Part shown: piece by piece, positions 1 through 11,059 of the stretch
How the letters are laid out: every line of letters begins with the position of its first letter
Numbering within the stretch: position 1 is the first letter of the stretch
Assembly: GCF_029633865.1 (NCBI RefSeq)
Contig: NC_079217.1
Location: 55,156,979 to 55,220,978 of the forward strand
Length of the DNA: 64,000 bases
Reading direction: 5' to 3'
Origin: Lampris incognitus
Lineage: Eukaryota; Chordata; Actinopteri; Lampriformes; Lampridae
Made by a program: the position numbers and the translations under genes
Notes under the pieces: generated by a model
The model's database searches: none
Told to the model about the DNA's origin: nothing
Seen by the model: the letters and a program-made list of their open reading frames with translations, nothing else

Positions 1-1137
1 ACACTTAGCTGGGTTGATGATGAGGCCGTGTTCGCTGAGCCTGTCAAACAGCTGTCTGAGGTGCGTCATGTGTTCCTCCGCCGACGCGCTGGCCACGAGG
101 ATGTCGTCTAAGTACACAAACAAAAACGGCATGTCGCGGAGCACAGAATCCATAAGGCGCTGAAACGTCTGCGCCGCCCCTTTAAGGCCGAAAGGCATAC
201 GTAAAAACTCAAAGAGCCCAAAGGGTGTGATGACAGCCGTTTTTGGGACATCCAGTGGGTGGACCGGCACTTGGTGATACCCCCGCACTAAGTCGATTTT
301 GGAATAGATGGCAGCGCCCGCCAGGTGGGTAGAGAAATCTTGTATGTGCGGTATGGGGTACCGGTCGGGGGTCGTGGCATTGTTTAGGCGACAGTAGTCC
401 CCGCACGGGCGCCAACCCCCGTTGGCCTTAGTAACCATGTGAAGAGGGGAAGCCCACGGGCTGTCAGAACGGCGGACAATGCCGAGGCGCTCCATAGTCA
501 AAAACTCCTCCCTGGCTATTGCGAGCTTGGCCGAGTCGAGGCGTCAGGCCCGGGCGTAAACTGGGGGGCCCACTGTGGTGATATGATGTTCCACGCCGTG
601 CTTGGCCACCGCCGAGGAGAAGATGGGTGTGGTGAGCTCGGGGAAATTTGCGAGCAGGCGTTGGTATGGATCCCCGGTGGAGAGTGTGTTAGCGAGGCAC
701 AGCGCTCCAGCGCCCCCAAGCGTGCAGGGGTATGACGCAAAAGAGACGGCATCAATCACGCGACAGTTTTTAACATCCACCAGCAGGTTGAAAGCACAGA
801 GGAAATCCGCACCTAGGAGCGGCGTGGATACAGCAGCCATCACAAAGTCCCAGCCGAAACGTCGGCCGCCAAAACACACGTCCACATGTCTGATACCGTA
901 CGTCCGAATGGACGTGCCGTTGGCGGCGTCCATCTGGGGGCCGTGACTGTCGGTCATCGTGTCCACAGCTTGTGCTGGTAGTATGCTGCGTTGAGCGCCA
1001 GAGTCAACCAGCAGCCGTCGGCCCGACAAGGAGTCTCTGATGAACAACAGCTTGCAGTCACGGCCGGCGCCCATAGCCGTTAACGAGCGCCGGCCTTGGC
1101 GTTTCCCTGAACCCTGTAACTGCAGGGTTTGCGACAC
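1..1137 (-). pseudogene. pol: Pol (protease and reverse transcriptase), partial, one in-frame stop
   Basis: This frame lies minus-1 to gag and overlaps its end. It carries an aspartic protease with the motif LLVDSGAQ (D at about residue 45), then a linker and the reverse transcriptase. RT is readable to the window edge, with the catalytic YLDD at 103-114. A single TGA at 544-546 breaks the frame between protease and RT; translation continues in the same frame on both sides, so this is a point mutation rather than a frameshift. RT would copy element RNA into DNA. RNase H and integrase would follow to the left, outside the window. Gypsy RT identity is secure; the clade rests on gag and primer site. 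Confidence 0.85.
1062..1107 (-). promoter_or_regulatory. Candidate minus-1 ribosomal frameshift signal (gag-pol)
   Basis: On the minus strand the heptamer GGGAAAC (1101-1107) sits in the gag frame as G-GGA-AAC, upstream of the gag stop. After a 5-nt spacer come two perfectly complementary 9-nt arms, GGCCGGCGC (1087-1095) and GCGCCGGCC (1062-1070), separated by a 16-nt loop. Part of the loop can also pair, with two G-U pairs, to bases just downstream, giving a possible pseudoknot. Heptamer register, spacer and stem fit classical minus-1 signals. No functional test is possible here. Confidence 0.75.
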
Positions 1138-1820
1138 TGTTTTGCTTTTGCCCCAAACCTGGCATGGTAATAACAGAGCCCGTCGTCAGGTTGGCGGCGG
1201 GCTGTCACCGCAGCCGCGGTGTCCATATAGTCGTACACAGGTGGTGGTGGGGCGGTCTGGTGGGGTAGCAGGGCATGCACAAACTGTTGCCGGTTGGCCA
1301 GGAAAACCCTGTCTGCTTCAGCAGCCAGAGAACGGTAGTCCTTGGAGGCGGCGAGAGGAGAACTGGCCAGTGCTGTGCGTACAGGTGCGGGGAGCTGCCT
1401 CAGAAAAATGTGTGTGAAAAGAAAGGCCGGATCAGCCGATCCCAGCACAGACAGCATTTTTCCCATTAACTCAGACGGTTTGCCGTCGCCGAGGCCATTC
1501 GGGGACAGTAAACGGTCTGCCTTCTCCAGCTCCGACAGTTCAAATAGTTTCAGGAGGAATGTCTTTATAGCATCGTACTTGCCAGCAGCTGGCGGAGCTT
1601 CCAACAGTGTCATTGCTCGCGCCGTTGTCGATGCGTCTAGTACGTGGAAGTACTGCGTTGCATCCTGCGTTATCCTTCTCAGCTGGATCTGGGCTTCCAC
1701 ATGTTGAAACCACGGCCGTGGATTATGCTGCCAAAAGTCGGGTAGCTTCACAGTAGCGGTGTAAATGCTAGCGTTAGCAATAGCCATGTTGTTAGCACCG
1801 GCGTCGTCGTTGTCAGACAT
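1080..1820 (-). CDS. gag: Gag polyprotein of CsRn1-like Gypsy element
   Basis: This 246-codon frame starts about 18 nt downstream of the primer site and is intact. It should encode the structural Gag that packages element RNA in cytoplasmic particles. The N-terminal two thirds (about residues 25-175, starting near the motif LPDFW) have the helix-rich look of a Gypsy capsid. Near the C-terminus (about residues 217-234) is a CHCC knuckle, C-x2-H-x9-C-x3-C, instead of the usual CCHC; this arrangement is characteristic of CsRn1 elements. The frame ends in TAA at 1080-1082 and overlaps the pol frame by 58 nt, in the minus-1 register. A slippery heptamer lies just before the stop (separate entry), so Gag-Pol is probably made by frameshifting. 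Confidence 0.85.
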   Translation of the reverse strand: MSDNDDAGANNMAIANASIYTATVKLPDFWQHNPRPWFQHVEAQIQLRRITQDATQYFHVLDASTTARAMTLLEAPPAAGKYDAIKTFLLKLFELSELEKADRLLSPNGLGDGKPSELMGKMLSVLGSADPAFLFTHIFLRQLPAPVRTALASSPLAASKDYRSLAAEADRVFLANRQQFVHALLPHQTAPPPPVYDYMDTAAAVTARRQPDDGLCYYHARFGAKAKQCRKPCSYRVQGNAKAGAR

Positions 1821-1837
1821 ACTCGTATTAGTAGTTC

Positions 1838-1856
1838 GATCACGTCGGGGTCACCA
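1838..1856 (-). other. Primer binding site, tRNA-Trp
   Basis: The plus strand reads GATCACGTCGGGGTCACCA, which is the 3' end of eukaryotic tRNA-Trp including CCA. On the element strand it is therefore the primer site, lying one base inside the candidate LTR edge. Confidence 0.85.
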
Positions 1857-1857
1857 A

Positions 1858-2014
1858 TGTGGAGTTAGAAAACAACGAGACAGGAGACGTGAGAGTAGAC
1901 GTAGTCGAGGTAGTTTACTAGCTCCAACTTTGCATGTCATACATTCGACAACGACGCTGAACTCTGTCCCGGAAGCGGATATTATATTTTTGTTTTATTA
2001 TAATATATATTACA
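1858..2014 (-). repeat. Candidate LTR of the CsRn1-like element
   Basis: The segment adjoining the primer site begins TGTGG and has a plausible TTACA end at 2014, giving about 157 bp with TG...CA ends. The AT-rich block 1980-2039 makes the outer edge uncertain, and the other LTR is outside the window. The following 25 bp is AT-rich sequence into which the next element inserted. Confidence 0.5.
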
Positions 2015-2039
2015 TCTGATTATTATACTGTATATATAT

Positions 2040-2236
2040 TGTTATGTCTGCACAAATCGACAATGCTGCATTTGATTTGGTGCTGTTCTATTGTGCTGGG
2101 ATCGATTGGTGATGCCTGCGGGCTCTGGGTTGTTTGATCGGGTCTGCCTTTGATGCTGTGTCAGTCTAAATAAAGAATGCCACGGAGAGGTTGGGTCGAG
2201 CGACAGCGCTGTGTCCTGACGTGATTTCTAAATACA
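2040..2236 (+). repeat. 5' LTR of the Mag-like element
   Basis: It starts TGTTATG and ends AATACA, with a polyadenylation-type AATAAA near 2171. It is 197 bp and differs from the 3' copy at four positions, about 2 percent. Confidence 0.92.
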
Positions 2237-2240
2237 ATAT

Positions 2241-2255
2241 TGGCGACGAGGATGG
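2241..2255 (+). other. Primer binding site, tRNA-Ser
   Basis: TGGCGACGAGGATGG matches the complement of the 3' end of tRNA-Ser(GCT) over 15 nt, four bases after the LTR. It overlaps the gag start codon at 2252. Confidence 0.75.
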
Positions 2256-2584
2256 CTGATATCTCCCTCCCACCACCTGCCCCCTTCCTGGCATTACCTA
2301 GCGAGCCTCCGGTACCATGGACTCGCTGGCTACATAGTTTTGAAAATTACATCATCGCCTCAGGGCTCGACGACGTGAGCCAGGCTAGGAAGACGGCTCT
2401 GTTGCTACACTGCTTGGGAGCAGAGGGTCATCGTGTGCTCGGGACTCTGGGGAACGTCACAAACTTTGACGAAGCTGTGGGACTTATGAGCACCATTTCG
2501 CTGCTCCACAGAGTGCCCTCCTTCGGCGATTTATATTCCGTCAGCGACACCAACTGCCTGGTGAGTCTGTGCGGCAGTACGTAG
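2252..2584 (+). pseudogene. gag: Gag N-terminal part, frameshifted
   Basis: The ATG at 2252 opens a frame with a short proline-rich leader and then a WTRWLHSFENYI-type segment typical of Mag/SURL gag capsids. It ends after about 110 codons at 2582-2584. Capsid-like sequence resumes in the overlapping downstream frame from about 2569, so a small indel near 2500-2570 split an originally continuous gag-pol. I chose the ATG rather than an upstream TTG in the same frame, because the TTG lies in the primer site. Confidence 0.8.
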
Positions 2585-4820
2585 CTAATTTGCAAGGGCT
2601 AGCTAGCTCATGCAAGTTTGGCGCACTTCAGGAGGAGATGGTTCGCGACCAGCTAATCGAACACACCAACAACGCAAAGGTGCGTGAGACTCTGCTGCTG
2701 GAAAAAGACGATCTGCTGCTGTCCAGAGCAATTACCATCGCACTACAGGTTGAGGGAGCAGCTGAGTGTGCTGCTATGCTAAATACACAGCAAGTGGCCA
2801 CCTCCAGTCAAGCTGCCAACGACTCCTCCCTCTACTCACGGCTGCCCCTCGGGACGCAACCCAGCCAGAGCGAGGCGGGCGCCGACTCCACTGGGGACGT
2901 CTTGCAACTGCAACGACGGCGTTCTCGGCCCCGCCCTCAACAGTCCTGTGGTAAGCACAATCACTTTGCCAACGTCTGTCGATCTTCCCCGGCTGGGTCA
3001 GAGGGCCACATCCCCCAGTCTTCAACCGCCGTCATTCACAAGGTGAGCTCTGGGCCAGTGTCATTCAAATCATGCACAGTCAACATTAATGATGTGTGCA
3101 TCCCCCTGCTGTTGGACACCGGTGCAGGTGTGTCTCTCCTGAATGTTGATACCTACAGTCAATTTTTCGGTTCACTGCCGCTGTCCGCACCCTCAGCTGT
3201 CCTCTGTGGGTATGGTGACTCAAAAAACGATCTGGTTGGCTCTCTCCAAGTGACTGTCCGCTATGGAACCAAGCTGGTGCCCAATGCAGTTTTTCATGTG
3301 GCACGCCGTGGGGCCAACCTGATGGGCCTGGACCTGTTCTCCGCTATGGGGTTCTCCGTCTTAGACACAAGGGGGGCAGCAATCCTGACTGTTGCCACAC
3401 CTTGGCAGCAGAAGTGGCCATCGCTGTTTATGGGGCTGGGCTGCCTCTCCGCCTTCGCCCATCAACCTCTCCTCAACCCTGCTGTGAAATCTGTCATCCA
3501 ACCACTGCGCCGCATCCCGTTGGCTCTCCGTGATGGGGTCTCCGCCGAGCTGCAACAACTGCTGGAAGCTGCCATCATTGAACCGGTGGACGCGTCACCT
3601 TGGGTCTCAAACCTCATGGTGGCTAGGAAGAAGTCGGGGGGCCTGCGTGTCTGCGTCGATCTACGTGCAGTAAATAAGGCAGTGGTCCTTGATAAGTATC
3701 CACTGCCCACCTCAGAAGAACTCACTGCTCAGTTCTATGGCTCTGAGGTGTTCTCCAAGCTCGACCTCAGACAGGGGTACTTACAGGTGCCCCTCCACCC
3801 CAGCAGCCAAAACCTCACAGCCTTTGTGACTCATGCAGGAGTGTTTCGCTACACCAGGATGCCTTTCGGTCTCAGCTCCGCCCCTAGCTGCTTCCAGAAA
3901 ATCATGGTCTCCGTGCTGGCTGGCATACTGGGCGTGGCCATTTATCTGGACGATATAGTGGTACACGGGCCCACCAGTGAAATCCACGACAAGCGCCTCA
4001 ACATGGTCTTCGCAGCCCTGTCCAAGCACAAGCTAACTCTCAATGCTGAGAAATGTGTCCTCTCTGTGCCAGCCATCGACTTCGTGGGGTTCCGGCTGTC
4101 AGCGAGCGGTGTAACTCCACTACAATCCAACGTGGACGCCATTCAGGCCATCCCTGAGCCCAGCTCGGCCGCCCAGGTCGCCTCCTCCCTGGGTATGACA
4201 AGTTACTACCTGAGGTTTCTTCCCCAGTACTCTGCGACCACAGCCCCCCTGCGTCAGCTGCTGCGTAAGGACAAGCCATGGGTGTGGTCAAAGGCATGCA
4301 GTGACGCTGTGCGTGATCTCAAGACTCAACTGACTTCACCAGCAGTGTTGGCTCACTTCGACATCTCCAGCTCCACCTTTGTGACCTGTGACGCATCAGC
4401 CGCAGCGATAGGGCCCTCTCAGCCCTGGGAACACCTGCAGTTGGACATTTGTAGTGAGATCCATGGAATTCCCCACCACCAATGCTTCATGGTGGTCGCC
4501 TTCGATCTACACTCAAAATGGCCTGAACTCACCTCTTCCGGCACTGTGACCTCACAGATCATCATCGACTTCCTGGACTCTCTTTTCTCTTGCTGGGGCC
4601 TCCCAAAGACCATCACCACTGACAACGGCCCACAGCTGGTCTCTGCTGAGTTCACTGCTTATCTCGAAAGCAAGGGCATCCGTCATATACACACTGCGTA
4701 CTACCACCCCCAGGCCAATGGCGGCGTTGAACGTTTTCACCAGTCACTGAAGAACGGCCTCAGAGCACACATGGCCCAAGGGTGCTCTTTCACCGCAGGC
4801 CATCCGTCACGCTCTGCTGC
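2569..4820 (+). pseudogene. pol: Gag-pol remainder: capsid end, protease, RT, truncated RNase H, integrase core
   Basis: This frame holds the end of gag, with a degenerate zinc knuckle (only C-x2-H...C remains near 2946-2980). The protease follows with LLLDTGAG, D at residue 183, and RT with YLDD at 3943-3954. RNase H stops right after its first DAS motif near 4408 and jumps in frame to the integrase core (LDI, TTDNGPQ, NGGVERFHQ). This removes most of RNase H and the HHCC domain. The integrase is then cut at codon 'gct gct' by the transposon starting at 4823; the same frame resumes at 11608. The element is therefore defective from two internal events besides the gag frameshift. Confidence 0.88.
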
Positions 4821-4822
4821 TA

Positions 4823-5400
4823 GTCCATGGGCCAGAGCCCAAAATTTCCTATTTCGGTACACTCAAGGTGGCAAAACTTACTTATAATTTTTGAAAGGAT
4901 CCATGTCTGTAGATGATATTTTGGTATGATAACCATTCCTGAGTGGCAGCTGTATCACAGTTATCAGCTCATGAAGTTAACCACCCCCTAAAGTAAATTG
5001 CATTTTAGACGCTGGTGCATATCCTGGTTTAGCCTCATGGTCAGGACATTTTTCAATGTTCTATAATATTGTCTTTGGTATCATTTTAAGGGGGACCTTC
5101 TTAGCTTTCATTCAAGCCCTGTTGTGGATATTTTTCACAAATATAGAGGTCACGAGCTCTTCAACCTGTCAATAACACACATCTTTCTGCAATGTTCGCC
5201 TAAACTATATACTTTCTTTTAGCCCTGTGGCATCTAGGAATATCAGGGACACAAAACACAAAAACTGGAATACTCACAGGACTGTAAAGATTCAGGAAAT
5301 GTATAATATACCCATACTATTTCATTGTGTGAGGTGATTGTGAACCTTAAATTAGAAGGGCATTATTACTAAGAAACTAACTAGACCAAAGCCAGTTAGT
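4823..5400 (+). repeat. Left terminal inverted repeat of the FEN1/XPG-like transposon
   Basis: From 4850 on, this segment matches the reverse complement of 11060-11580 closely (CGGTACACTCAAGGTGG and onward to GACCAAAGCCAGTTAG). Near the tip the left copy carries about 11 extra bases (AGCCCAAAATTTCCT against CGAT), and near the inner end about 20 extra bases. A second copy of the terminal motif, TAGTCCATGGGTCAGA, begins at about 5397. The rest of the gap to the gene (5413-6076) holds no further feature that I can see. Confidence 0.88.
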
Positions 5401-6076
5401 CCATGGGTCAGACCAGATATCGATATCACCCAAGGTGACACAACTTCACTGGTGCCATTTTATTTGGTACACTAACAGAAGTAAAATAATACATGATAAC
5501 CTTTCCAAATGAGCAGCTATTTCATTTTTCTTTCAGGAAACCCGTTTCTGTGCCTCTCACGATTGTGTATTCGCCCAGATTTTTACAAATATAGCATTTC
5601 AACACCCCTGGTACTGATTAGCCTAGCTTAAACTCTGGGACAGTTCTTAGTTGGCCAACAACCAAGGATAACCAGTACTGTGTACTTCCATTCATTGTGC
5701 TAAGCTAGGCTAACGTGCAGCCAGATAGCTTTCTACTAAACACATATAGAGGAAACTGGTATCTATCTTTTTGACTCACTCTGGAGAAGATTGTAAGCTA
5801 ATTTCCCATAATGTTAGCATGTTCTTTTAATGTATATGTTAATATGATTAGTTAAAGTGGCTACGAGGAACTTTCATCTTGTGTTGATTTTAGCGGCCTC
5901 ATGTGGACAAAATACAGCTGTTGCATAGCAACTAGGTAATGTATCTATTTGTGGCTATGTAAGATAAATAATGGTAATATGACGCTGGTGAAGCAAAGTA
6001 AACTTTGTTTTAGTAGTGTTCATACACCTAAGTTACATGTATTTGTTTGTATGTGGCAGGTGAAAACTGACTGAAT

Positions 6077-9000
6077 ATGGCCACTGGTGAACAAGCAAGT
6101 TTTTACCCAATACCAAAGCGCCCACGGGTGGAGTGCATTATCCACTGTTCTGATGATACAGATAAGCTGGTTTCACTACAAAGTGTCGACTCATGGAGAA
6201 CTCTGCTCAGGGCAGCTCAGATACGAAATCATGCACCAGTTTTGAAACTGGCAAAAGACATTCCTGAGGGACAGATTCCAGCAATCTACTACCACAGAAA
6301 GTGTCGCAGTATCTTCACTATGAAGCAAATTCTTGATGGCCTCCTTGCAAAAGAAAAGAAAAGTTGTGTCTCTGCTGAAGAGAAACAATCTAAGAGAGTA
6401 GCTCGACATGCTCCAAGTACATCTAGGACTTATGATGCAGAGTGCATATTTTGTCAGAAAAACAGCAAATATTCCAAGAGACAGAATACGAGAGAAGTAC
6501 TGGTGCAGTGTCGAGAACTGCGAGCTGATGCAAAGATCAGGAGTGCAGCCACAAAGAAAAGGGACAGCAGAATCCTTGCCATTGTGAGTAGAGACCTTGT
6601 AGCAGCTGAAGGGCACTACCACAGGTCATGCTATAGACTTTACACCAAAGAAGAGGTTTCCAAAGGAGAGGTTGCCAGCAATGAAGATGATGATGCTGCA
6701 GCCCAGTATGAAGCTGCTGTGAATAAGGCATACAATGAGCTGTTCCTCTTCATCAGGATGGAGCTTTTTGGCAATCCTCAAGTGATGACAATGACTGATC
6801 TCTCTTCTGGACTGGTAGCTTCAATGAACTCCCAAGGCATTGCCCAAGTCAAGGAATCAACCAAGAAGCACATAAGGCGAAACCTGGAGAGTGAGTTTGC
6901 TGGAGCCTTGCAGATATTCCCTGATGAGAAAGGAAAATTCCTCCTCTATCCCGATAACTTGTCCATGAGGGAACTTGCCAAAGAAAATCAGTCTCTCAAA
7001 AGGGAGCTGCAGACCCTGAAAAGTGTCAGTGCATAAGATGTTATAGCCAAAGCAGCCATCAAATTGAGAGCAGACATTAAAAGTCAAGATGTTCCTCAAA
7101 CCTGACCGCCTGAAGTCAAACCAGAAGCAGAATGTCCTACCATTCCAGAGTCGCTCATTATCTTCCTGTACTCTCTACTCACAGGCTCAAATGATCCTGA
7201 TCATGCATCCCAGAGAGTGCAGTGCCTTCTGCAGTCATTTGGCCATGACATAGTATATGCAGTGACATGTGGAAATACCAAGCCTTCCAAGCACATTGTT
7301 CTGCCATTCAGTGTCAAATCGTTGACAGGAAATGTAGAGTTGATAAACATCCTCAACCGACTTGGTCACAGTGTGTCCTATTCACAGATGGAAGAGATCA
7401 ACAATGCCCTGTGTCTCCAGAAACTCTCATCATCAGGGAGTGGCATTGCTCTTCCAGCTAACATCCATCCTGGCATATTCACAACTTTGGCCTGGGACAA
7501 TATCGACCGTCTTGAAGAAACTGTCAGTGGTGAGGGAACATCTCACAGAGTCAATGGGATTGCTGTGCAAGCAAAGCCAGTCAACCCACTTCCTGTCCAA
7601 CCCATGCCCACTGTTCCCAAAACAAAGAAGAGAAGCATTGATGGACCCCCACCAATGTTACCAACTTACAATGCTGGACAACGGGTAGGGCCACCACAAA
7701 GCAAAAAGTCAGATGCCGATACTGCAGCCAATACTAAGCTTGCCAGAGAGAAAAACCTTCTTTGGGTCCTAGCACGCATATCACAACAAGAAGAACAGTC
7801 AGTCAGCAGCTGGACAGGCTTCAACATCCTGACTCGAGGAGAGATGACGGTCATCCCCGACAATATAGGCTATCTGCCTACCATCAATGCTCCTGCGACA
7901 CAAATGTCTACTGTCAACGAGGTGCTTAACCAGTCACTGAGCATCATGCAGTGCTTAGGCCTGAGGAAGATTGTCTGTGTCTTTGACCAAGCCCTGTATG
8001 CGAAGGCTGTCGAGATCACATGGAAACACCATGACAAGTTCCATGATATCATCGTTAGGCTTGGGGTATTCCACACCATCTGCACACTGCTGGCAATAAT
8101 AGGAAAGCGTTTCCAAGATGCTGGACTCAAAGACCTCTGCATTGAGTCTGGCATGATTGCAGAAGGCTCAATTGCTGGTGTTATGGATGGCCGCAAGTAC
8201 AGCAGGGCAGTGCGACTACACAAGCTCCTGTATGAGGCTCTCATGCGACTGACCTTGAATGGTGTCCTGTCCTGGTTTGAAGAAACTCACAGGAATGACA
8301 TGGTTCACCTGAATGAGACACTGAAGACCATTGACAGCCTTGGGAAAGAAGTCTCACAACATGCTTTGAAGGAGGTCCTCGAGAACAGCTCTTGTACACG
8401 CATCATGGATCTATTTGAAGTCTACTGTGAGTTCCTTAGAGGTGGAAACGGCAGCCTCTCGAACTTCTGGATGTCCTATTTGGACATGGTTGAAATCTTG
8501 TTGGGGCTCATCCGAGCATCCAGAGAGGGAGACTGGATGCTACACTTGGCTAGCATTCGAGCAATGATCCCATGGTGCTTTGCTTATGACAGGATGAATT
8601 ATGCACGCTACCTCCCCTACTACTACGCCCAGATGTCTGAGCTGCCCATCACACACCCAGATGTGTACACAGAATTCATGGAAGGAGGCTTCACAGTCCA
8701 ACTGGGCTCCACCAATCCCTTTGGCCGAATCCCTGTTGACCAAGCTATAGAAGAAACGGTGAACAAAGACACCCAAACAGCTGGAGGGACAAAGGGATTC
8801 AGCTTGAAGCCAGGAGCTGTGACCAAATATTATCTCACAGCTGAGTATAGAAGCATGTACCTCAGACAGCTGAGAGACCTGACAGGTCAAGGCAGGTGCA
8901 AATGGTCTCATCCAGATCTACAGAGTCCAAGGATCAAGAGAGATGAAGCAGATGTCCAGTCTCTCATGGACCTTATGGAGAATAACTGGCTCAATCCTAT

Positions 9001-10752
9001 GTCCCCTGATGAGATTGATTTGGTTAGCCTCTCCACTGGCAACATGGCTCCACCTGATATGACCATAGATCTCTTCAGAGCTCTTGAGAAAGGAGAAGAG
9101 GCCTACCAAGCATTCCAGCAAACAAGGTTAGATGCAGACCCACCACCTGTGAAATTCCACGACAAGATGACCAAGCAAAGTCTGAAAACATTCTCCAATG
9201 TCAGCACAAAACAAGCTCATGGAAAGAAAGCACAGGATGTGGTTCTGAAGGCAGATAGAAACCTTTTCATCACATGATCCTGGTGGCTGAAAGCAGGAAG
9301 GTGAATCTGAAGGATGTCCTTGCCTACCCATTGGGCCCACTACCATGGGCACTGGCAAATGCTGATGGGTCCTTACGAAAAACAAACAAGGCTGCACTTG
9401 CCAGAGAGCTTGAAAAGAATGTATCTCCTGCAGAAGACATCCCAATCCCATCTACTTCCATCATTGATGGGATGAGCCTGGTCCAAAAAATGAATGGCAA
9501 CAACAAAACCTTTGCACAGGTGGCAGAGTCAGCCTTGACCCAGGTCCTCCATGAGGGAGCACAGAGTGGGAGGATTGATGTTGTTTTTGATGTCTATCAC
9601 CAGACTTCGATCAAAGATGCTGAACGACTGAACCGGGGTGGAGACATCACTCTCCAGTACAAGAATCTTGCAGGGGGACACCACGTCCAGCAGTGGAGAA
9701 AATTTCTGTGCAGTTCCTCCAACAAGACCAGTCTCATCAAGTTTCTGGTGGAAGAGTGGAAACTCCCACGATACAGAGCTATGCTGCATGGCAAGGTGTT
9801 GTACATGACCTGTGAGGAAACCTGCTACAAGTTGACAGAAGATGGGTGTGAGGAAGCAGCAGAACTGCACTCCACACATGAAGAAGCTGACACCCGTCTG
9901 CTCCTGCATGCATTGCATGCAGCAAATGCGGGCTCAAAGTCAGTTATCATCACAGCTGAGGACACTGATGTCATGGTGCTTTGTCTTGGCTTCCAGAAGG
10001 ACATCATCTGTCCCATCTACCAGAAGTGTGAGACTCAGAACCGCACACGGTTTGTCGACATCACCAAACTGGCAAGTTCACTTGGAGACAGCATCTGTGA
10101 CAGCCTAATTGGCTTACATGCCTTCACAGGCTGCGACACTGTCAGTGCATTCGCTGGTCGAGGGAAGCTGAATGCCCTGAAGATAATGAGAAAGCACACT
10201 TCCTGCCAAGAGACTTTTAGTCAACTGGGACAGACATGGAATGTGAGTGATGAGCTGTTCCAGAAAATTGAGCAGTTCACCTGTCGGATGTATGTTGCTA
10301 ATAGCAGCACTGCTGAGGTGAACAAACTGCGTTACCAGCTCTTCTGCACCAAAAGGGGAGAGGTTGAGTCCAGCCAGCTGCCACCATGTAGAGACTGTCT
10401 CTTTATGCATGTTCAACGAGCCAACTATCAGGCAGCAATATGGAAGTGCTGTCTGCAGGCTAACCCTGTGGTGCCAAGCCCTACTGAGTATGGATGGACA
10501 GATGATGAAGGCAAGCTGGCCATTTACTGGATGCGCTCCCCACCTGCACCAGATGTGGTCTTGGAAATGCTAACATGCAAGTGTGTGCATTCATGCAAAA
10601 TGCCAAGCTGCATGTGCCTGTCAAATGGACTTCCATGCACAGACATGTGCAGGTTACAGACCTGCAGTAACCAAAAACAGCAGGATGGTCCAGAACTGGA
10701 CTTTGAACTTGGGGAGTCAGATGATGAGAGAAACGAGCAGTTTGATGAATGA
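6077..10752 (+). pseudogene. Transposon protein: tandem zinc modules, FEN1/XPG-like nuclease, CxC C-terminus
   Basis: One frame of about 1560 codons runs here with a TAA at 7034-7036, a TGA at about 7103-7105, and a minus-1 shift at 9274 where the ATGA overlap occurs. The N-terminus holds two similar zinc-binding modules, each ECxxC... then YHRxC (about 6131-6305 and 6438-6632). A coiled segment ends near 7030. The middle (7217-9277) is unassigned and well conserved in appearance. At the C-terminus, HEEADTRLLLHA (9877-9912), AEDTDVMVLCLG (9955-9990) and GLHAFTGCDTVSAF (10112-10153) occur in the same order and spacing type as the EAEA, D-x-D and G-(S/C)-D-Y acidic motifs of FEN1/XPG nucleases. 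A cysteine-rich tail (10573-10660, CKC...CMC) resembles CxC zinc motifs. I read it as a transposase-associated protein, not a host gene, because it lies between TIRs. Confidence 0.8.
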
Positions 10753-11059
10753 CAGTGTGATGATTCTGATGGTATTACTGTGGTAGTAGTCTATTGATGC
10801 ACAGGATGTTGATTCTGGACTTGGTTACCCAGAGCTTGATAACAATAATGTAACCATATTCACATATACCCATTACCCTACCCATTACCATTACATATAC
10901 CCACTAATGATATGGGATTACATGTATCATTGACTAAGTATATGTAAATGTCAATGTTGTTTAAAATATTAAAATAGTTCATTACCTCACTATGGTATTC
11001 CTTTTTATCATGTATTTTGATTGTGTATTTAAACAAATGTATAGAGACCAGTTTGTGAC

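Larger units (their letters stand above)
1..2014 (-). mobile_element. CsRn1-like Ty3/Gypsy LTR retrotransposon, 5' portion
   Basis: A minus-strand LTR retrotransposon enters the window at its LTR (right) and runs off the left edge within reverse transcriptase. In element order there is a candidate LTR, a tRNA-Trp primer site, gag, and pol (protease, then RT). Two traits are those reported for the CsRn1 clade: a gag zinc knuckle of the form C-x2-H-x9-C-x3-C and a tRNA-Trp primer. Only one stop codon interrupts the visible pol, so the copy is fairly young. RNase H, integrase and the 3' LTR lie outside the window. Confidence 0.85.

Noticed and set aside
6077..10752. The three long frames as host genes
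   Set aside because: They lie between matching inverted repeats inside a retrotransposon, share one original frame and carry stops; this is a transposon gene.
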